Positions 60,141-64,000 of a stretch of DNA of 64,000 nucleotides are shown one piece after another. The first letter of the stretch is position 1. Each line of letters opens with the position of its first letter. The DNA lies in NCBI GenBank assembly GCA_021295715.1, contig JAGWBV010000006.1, positions 57,191-121,190 on the forward strand, given 5' to 3'. The translations under genes were made by a program, and so were the position numbers. A model generated the notes under the pieces. That model searched no databases. It had not been told where the DNA came from and saw only the letters and a list, made by a program, of their open reading frames with translations. The DNA is from Candidatus Poribacteria bacterium. Its GTDB lineage: Bacteria; Poribacteria; WGA-4E; WGA-3G.

Positions 60141-60356
60141 TCAAGAGGTTTTCGGAGGCTTAATGTTCGGATCCGATTCTTTATCAATTTCATTTACTGT
60201 TTTTGTCAATTCATCTTGGAGATCACTACCAGCACTCTTAAATTCTCGGATCGCTTTGCCGAGTGAACGTCCCATTTCGGGCAACTTCTTCGGCCCAAAA
60301 ATGACGAGTGCGACGACCAGGATTATAAATATCTCCATTCCGCCTATTCCACCCAT
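60141..60356 (-). CDS. tatA: Sec-independent translocase TatA/E
   Basis: 71 aa. Short N-terminal helix 'MEIFIILVVALVIFGPKKLPEMGRSLGKAIREFKSA' is the TatA/E signature with the FGPKKLP hinge, followed by an amphipathic helix and acidic tail. The start has GGAGGAGG upstream. First gene of the run down to lspA. No TatB is visible. Confidence 0.95.
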   Translation of the reverse strand: MGGIGGMEIFIILVVALVIFGPKKLPEMGRSLGKAIREFKSAGSDLQDELTKTVNEIDKESDPNIKPPKTS

Positions 60357-60726
60357 ATTTTTATTCCTCCTCCAATAAAATGTGGTAGTTTACTGCTACC
60401 TATAGTGTAGCATAAAATCCCTCTATTCGCAATTATTTTTTTGGATGGAATGTGTTGTGAGAAAACTTGTTGGAAGATGAGAAAATACGCGAGTTTCAGA
60501 GTATTCAGCGTAAAATCGGAAAAAATGTCTACAGGAAAAAATCGTAACTGGCGGAAAATGTTACGTTTTTATAACATTTTTAAATTGGGATTTCTGTGGG
60601 AATTTCGGTTGAAGACCTACTGGTGGCATGGGTTTCTTGGGTATTTCCTCGTTACGATTCTCTATTGAAAAAAAATAATTTGGTGAAAAGTGTAACATTT
60701 TGCAAACGATTGATAAATTACTTTAC
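60357..60726. other. AT-rich intergenic region
   Basis: 370 bp between tatA (upstream region) and the Res-like gene end. A short palindrome GGTAG-tttactg-CTACC (60384-60400) lies 28 nt upstream of the tatA start, a possible operator. The rest is AT-rich; no coding evidence. Confidence 0.5.
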
Positions 60727-63294
60727 TCATATATCTTCATTCAATCGAGCGGATATTTCCAGAAATTCCTGTTCGCTGAATACCAATTGGAAGATGCCTT
60801 GTTGTCTGGGACCGTCGCAGACGACCATTCTTCCGGCGGTGTTGAACGCACCTTCAAGCGTTTCCAACACCTTTCGCTTGTATTCCGTGTCAAGATTGCC
60901 TTCGAGATGTTCACCTTTTGTGTCAAAAATCAAGACGCGTGTTACGCCCGCGACTTCATTTGTCAGTGCCACGAAGTCTGGATAGATGCGACCGCGTTTC
61001 CAGCCTTGCAAGTAGTATTCACCCCGTTGACGCGCCGCGACCCGATGCCACCAGTGCAAGGCTCGCTCCTCGTCAAGGTAATACGCAAACTTCTTCTCCA
61101 ATTCGCTGTCGAATTGGTGCTCAAAAACGGGTTCAAAGAGACTTAACTGCACAGGCTCATAATCGCTCTTTAATAGCGGTCTATCATCGGAACGAACCTG
61201 TATTTTGTAATTGCCTACCATCCGATAGTTGGGTTCTTGGGTCTCCAAATCAAAGCGGATCTCATCCTGATCCAGTTTTCTACGAAAGACCTGCTCCGCC
61301 TGCGTCTCGACTTCACGTTTCACGTGTTCCCGAAGGGTATGTGCGAGGTAAGAACGCCGATTGTAAATGTCTGCTTCGGTCTCACCGGCTGCTCTCAGGC
61401 GTTCGTGCATCTGTTGTGCGATGCGAGCGGCTTGCCAGAGATTCGGCATAATATCAGACAGACGGCGAGCGAAATCGGAGATACTAACGGTTCTGTCAAT
61501 GTAGGGTTCCTGCTCGGTATGGAAAACGGGTGCAACCTCACCCACATCAACCGTTGCGGATTGCCTGCGAACGTTCTCAGGCGCGGAGGCATGTGGGTCG
61601 GGAGGTTCGATCGCTGCCCAGTCTATATACGGCAGGATATGCGCTTGATAATTGAGTTGAATCCATCTATCACCATCTCTATGACGGACTACGGGCAGAT
61701 AGATTTCGTGTCCTCGGAACCGGTCTCGGCGTTGCACCGTCTGCTGTTGGGTTTCTTGGGATTCACTTGCTGGTTCCCGTGAATCCGACGCGCCCATCAC
61801 TTCATCGCCCAAGCCTGTCAATCCCTCCGATTCCAAGCCATTCTTAACTTGCGTGACAACGGTCCCGACATCGACATTATTGCAGTAGACGTAACACTGA
61901 TCGAGCGATTCTCTACCGGTGAGTTGTGCATGTGGTTGTCGCATCACGCGCCCGACGAGTTGTGTAATTGCCCGCTGCGCTTGTGTATTGTCGAGCATTA
62001 CCAAGAGATAGGCAAATGGGCAATCCCAGCCTTCCATCAGTGCGGATTTCGTGATAATCCAGCGGACTTGTGAGAATTCCGAAAGCAGATTTTCCCGTCC
62101 GAGTTCATCGTTTTCAGCGGATTTGACGCGAATTGCTTCTGGAGAGACCCCGAGATGGATAAGATATTCCCGGACATCCTCGGCGTGGATACGCTCACTG
62201 TCGCGTTGATCCCTGCCGGTTCGCTCGACACGCACAACGGCGATCGGGCGGATATACCGTCCCGTGCTGTTCTCATACGATTGCGCCTCGGTATCAAGGC
62301 GTTCCAGTTCATCAGCGGCTTGACTGAGGGTTAGCTGCCACTCAGCATTCGGGAATGATGTCACCTGCACGGGTAACTTAATCATCTCCTCTCTTTTCAG
62401 GTCGGGTCCCTCAATATCGACAAGGAGATTGCTGATACCGCGGTTGGGTGTAGCGGAGAGTTCAATCACTATGCGAGGATCAAGACGGTTGATGGATTTA
62501 GCGAATTCCTCGTTTGCCTGTCGATTTCTCGCCCCGTAAGCCTTATGTGCCTCGTCCAGAACAACAACCGGACGCAACATTTTGAACACGTTAAATAGAC
62601 TCTGTTTGACGAGTCCGCCTTCTGTGTGGCACTCCAGATCGGTATATTCGTTGAGTAGACGGGTATTGCCGAAAATATCGTCACTGTCAGGGTAAAAACT
62701 CGGGTAGCGACCGGAATCCCGAAACATACGGAGAAACTCTCTGCCTCTTTGTCGGTTGGTTGCTGGGAGCATGAGCAGCATGACGCAGAGGTAATTGGCG
62801 ATATCGTCGTTGTTGAAGATATCCTCTTTTTCCAGCATCTTGATACGCCCCGCGCTCGCCCGACTCAACATTTTACGGTAGGGGTGTTGTTTATCCCACA
62901 AGGCGGTTTTGGTTTGATTGTAGATTGCCTTACTCGGCACAATCCACAAGACTAAACCGCGCTGCCACGGGAGACGTTCCAGAGCGGCGGCAGCGAGTAA
63001 GGTTTTCCCGCCACCCGTCGGCACTTTGAAACAGATATGCGGAATGGGGCGGTTTGCTTCATCAGTGCGGTTAATGTGTTCGCTTGCGGTTGCCGCGACA
63101 CCGCCGTTCTCCTTCAATTTCTGCCATGCAGCTTTCGGATAATTGCGTAAGTCATTGATAATTGCGGTATCAATCTGTCTCTGTTGCAGGAGTTCAATTG
63201 TCGTTTCTGAGTCACGCTGTGCGTCTTCAAGTACCTCTAACCAACGTGCCAAAGCATCGAGCGCACCGCGTTGATATTCTTTTAATTCCAGCAT
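60727..63294 (-). CDS. Type III restriction Res-like helicase/nuclease
   Basis: 855 aa superfamily 2 helicase. Walker A 'PTGGGKTLLAAAAL' (about 92-105), DEAH box 'VVVLDEAHKAYG', 'ELSATPNRG' motif III, and 'MEGWDCPFAYLLVMLDNTQAQRAITQLVGRVMRQPHA' with the motif VI arginines. The C-terminal part has 'IYPDFVAL...VLIFDTKGEH', a PD-(D/E)xK nuclease core. This is the Res architecture of type III restriction enzymes, which cut DNA after ATP-driven movement. The matching methyltransferase would be encoded upstream; the 3' end of an unidentified gene lies at 63835. Length is a little short for Res. Confidence 0.9.
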   Translation of the reverse strand: MLELKEYQRGALDALARWLEVLEDAQRDSETTIELLQQRQIDTAIINDLRNYPKAAWQKLKENGGVAATASEHINRTDEANRPIPHICFKVPTGGGKTLLAAAALERLPWQRGLVLWIVPSKAIYNQTKTALWDKQHPYRKMLSRASAGRIKMLEKEDIFNNDDIANYLCVMLLMLPATNRQRGREFLRMFRDSGRYPSFYPDSDDIFGNTRLLNEYTDLECHTEGGLVKQSLFNVFKMLRPVVVLDEAHKAYGARNRQANEEFAKSINRLDPRIVIELSATPNRGISNLLVDIEGPDLKREEMIKLPVQVTSFPNAEWQLTLSQAADELERLDTEAQSYENSTGRYIRPIAVVRVERTGRDQRDSERIHAEDVREYLIHLGVSPEAIRVKSAENDELGRENLLSEFSQVRWIITKSALMEGWDCPFAYLLVMLDNTQAQRAITQLVGRVMRQPHAQLTGRESLDQCYVYCNNVDVGTVVTQVKNGLESEGLTGLGDEVMGASDSREPASESQETQQQTVQRRDRFRGHEIYLPVVRHRDGDRWIQLNYQAHILPYIDWAAIEPPDPHASAPENVRRQSATVDVGEVAPVFHTEQEPYIDRTVSISDFARRLSDIMPNLWQAARIAQQMHERLRAAGETEADIYNRRSYLAHTLREHVKREVETQAEQVFRRKLDQDEIRFDLETQEPNYRMVGNYKIQVRSDDRPLLKSDYEPVQLSLFEPVFEHQFDSELEKKFAYYLDEERALHWWHRVAARQRGEYYLQGWKRGRIYPDFVALTNEVAGVTRVLIFDTKGEHLEGNLDTEYKRKVLETLEGAFNTAGRMVVCDGPRQQGIFQLVFSEQEFLEISARLNEDI

Positions 63295-63387
63295 TGTATT
63301 ATTTCTTGATAGCCCAATTCCTTAGCATTTACCAAGCAAGCCTCTTGCAGTTTTTAACAATTCCAGGATTCACGCAACTTGTGTTGG

Positions 63388-63759
63388 TCACGGACTGACA
63401 ATCTTCTGTTGTTTGAGTGTTTCGATTTCCTGCCTGAGTTCTTCGATTTTTCGCTCTTGGTCGTGATCCCGTTTTCCGCGCCAAGCAGGAATACCGATAG
63501 CGACAACAATCAGAGCGATTAGCCCATACGTTACATTTGTGGCATGTGCGACCTGTTTTTCAACGCCGTTCATACGTCCATCTAACCGGGCGACATCTTC
63601 CTTTAGCGTGCTAATATCCGACTTTATCGGTGCAAGTTCTGTTTTAATTTCCTCTTTGACAATCAAGCGGATCTTATTGAGGTCTGCATCGGTTAACGCT
63701 GCGAGTGCCGGCATTGCGATTGTAGAAAAGAGCATCAAGAGGACAAGAATGGTTTTCAT
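63388..63759 (-). CDS. Secreted/membrane coiled-coil protein
   Basis: 123 aa from ATG 63759 (AAAAGGAG upstream; an upstream in-frame start is ignored). Signal peptide about 1-20, a helical segment ('IRLIVKEEIKTELAPIKSDISTL', 'ARLDGRMNGVEKQV') with coiled-coil periodicity, a TM helix about 78-95 ('VTYGLIALIVVAIGIPAW') and a charged tail. It lies between the Res-like gene and the unidentified gene, with about 90 nt to Res and 75 nt to the other. Role unknown. Confidence 0.75.
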   Translation of the reverse strand: MKTILVLLMLFSTIAMPALAALTDADLNKIRLIVKEEIKTELAPIKSDISTLKEDVARLDGRMNGVEKQVAHATNVTYGLIALIVVAIGIPAWRGKRDHDQERKIEELRQEIETLKQQKIVSP

Positions 63760-63834
63760 TATGGTATCTCCTTTTGGAGATAGTAAAGCATATTTAGGCT
63801 TGGGTGTCAACGTAAAAAAGCGTAACCAAAATTT

Positions 63835-64000
63835 TCACCTTTCATGTAGGGCATCGGGAAGTTGACAGAATATAATACCCATCTTTGTGAGTTCGCGCTG
63901 ACCGATGTAATTGCCCGCTGCATAGACGATCACTTTTCTACCATTTTCGCGACTGGCATGGCAAATGCGTTCTGCCCGCTCCAGATTGAGAATAGCGGCG
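63835..64000 (-). CDS. 3' end of an unidentified gene
   Basis: The last 54 codons and stop (TGA at 63835-63837) of a gene entering from the window edge. They read 'ILNLERAERICHASRENGRKVIVYAAGNYIG' and end 'GIIFCQLPDALHER' (given in short parts). Position upstream of a Res-like gene suggests the partner DNA methyltransferase, but this fragment has no methyltransferase motif and the identity is not shown by sequence. Confidence 0.6.
   Translation of the reverse strand, partial: AAILNLERAERICHASRENGRKVIVYAAGNYIGQRELTKMGIIFCQLPDALHER

Noticed and set aside
60441..60985. Plus-strand frames between tatA and the Res-like gene
   Set aside because: AT-rich, no ribosome-binding site, and partly antisense to the Res-like gene.
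1..64000. tRNA or rRNA genes, prophage, integrase
   Set aside because: Gaps were scanned by eye for T-loop (GGTTCGANTCC) and rRNA-like stretches and for phage or transposase proteins; none was found. A tRNA search program could confirm this.

Overview
The window looks like a chromosomal segment of a Gram-negative environmental bacterium. The best fit from gene content is Candidatus Poribacteria or a close relative, although no rRNA or other marker settles it. Supporting this are several phytanoyl-CoA-dioxygenase-family proteins, several Gfo/Idh/MocA oxidoreductases, paired aldo/keto reductases and SDRs, a ThuA protein, secreted proteins ending in dockerin or FlgD-like tails, and a dense load of palindromic intergenic repeats. 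A KDO transferase, LspA, a Tat system and a Tat-exported Mo-hydroxylase indicate an outer membrane and a periplasm. No tRNA, rRNA, CRISPR array, prophage or transposase gene was seen.

Layout. 1-8.1 kb: a LamG protein (cut by the window edge), a Rieske ferredoxin, an amidohydrolase, a PhyH protein, a class III aminotransferase, a PhyH-HEAT fusion and an atypical SDR. 8.4-11.7 kb: a MacA/MacB-like export pair without an ATPase. 11.8-25.5 kb: small-molecule catabolism genes (aldo/keto reductase, GNAT, three Gfo/Idh/MocA proteins, S10 peptidase, SelA-like PLP enzyme, ThuA, sugar isomerase plus an unknown 522-aa protein) and an Mrp Fe-S ATPase. 25.5-29.8 kb: three secreted paralogues with one shared N-terminal domain and swapped C-terminal modules. 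30-33.5 kb: SDR, AKR, FkbM methyltransferase, PhyH. 34.5-38.7 kb: a PaoABC-like Tat-exported molybdenum hydroxylase with a small Cys-rich companion. 39.3-45.4 kb: thioredoxin, waaA, two secreted proteins, folB, a lipoprotein, moaD-moaE. 45.3-50.2 kb: a frameshifted M20 peptidase, then rsmE, rpe, a PASTA-only protein and fmt. 51.6-60.4 kb: a long minus-strand housekeeping run (in transcription order tatA, tatC, CT398-like zinc ribbon, cupin, pgeF, small membrane protein, yggS, proC, yggT, IleRS-like protein, lspA). 60.7-64 kb: a type III Res-like helicase/nuclease, a small coiled-coil protein and the 3' end of a further gene.

The two strongest observations are these. (1) The protein in the canonical ileS slot between yggT and lspA keeps the IleRS architecture but appears to lack the HIGH, KMSKS and editing-site signatures, so it looks like a pseudo-synthetase; parts of it are encoded by genomic repeats. 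(2) A family of about 85-130 bp elements lies directly against the start codons of at least nine minus-strand genes and supplies their Shine-Dalgarno sequence; elsewhere the same elements are read into protein (amidohydrolase C-terminus, ProC N-terminus). Other notable points are an rpe gene with only an ATT start available, a moaD whose Gly-Gly codons double as the moaE ribosome-binding site, a PASTA protein without kinase at a prkC-like locus, and REP-like palindromes with constant loops and variable stems.
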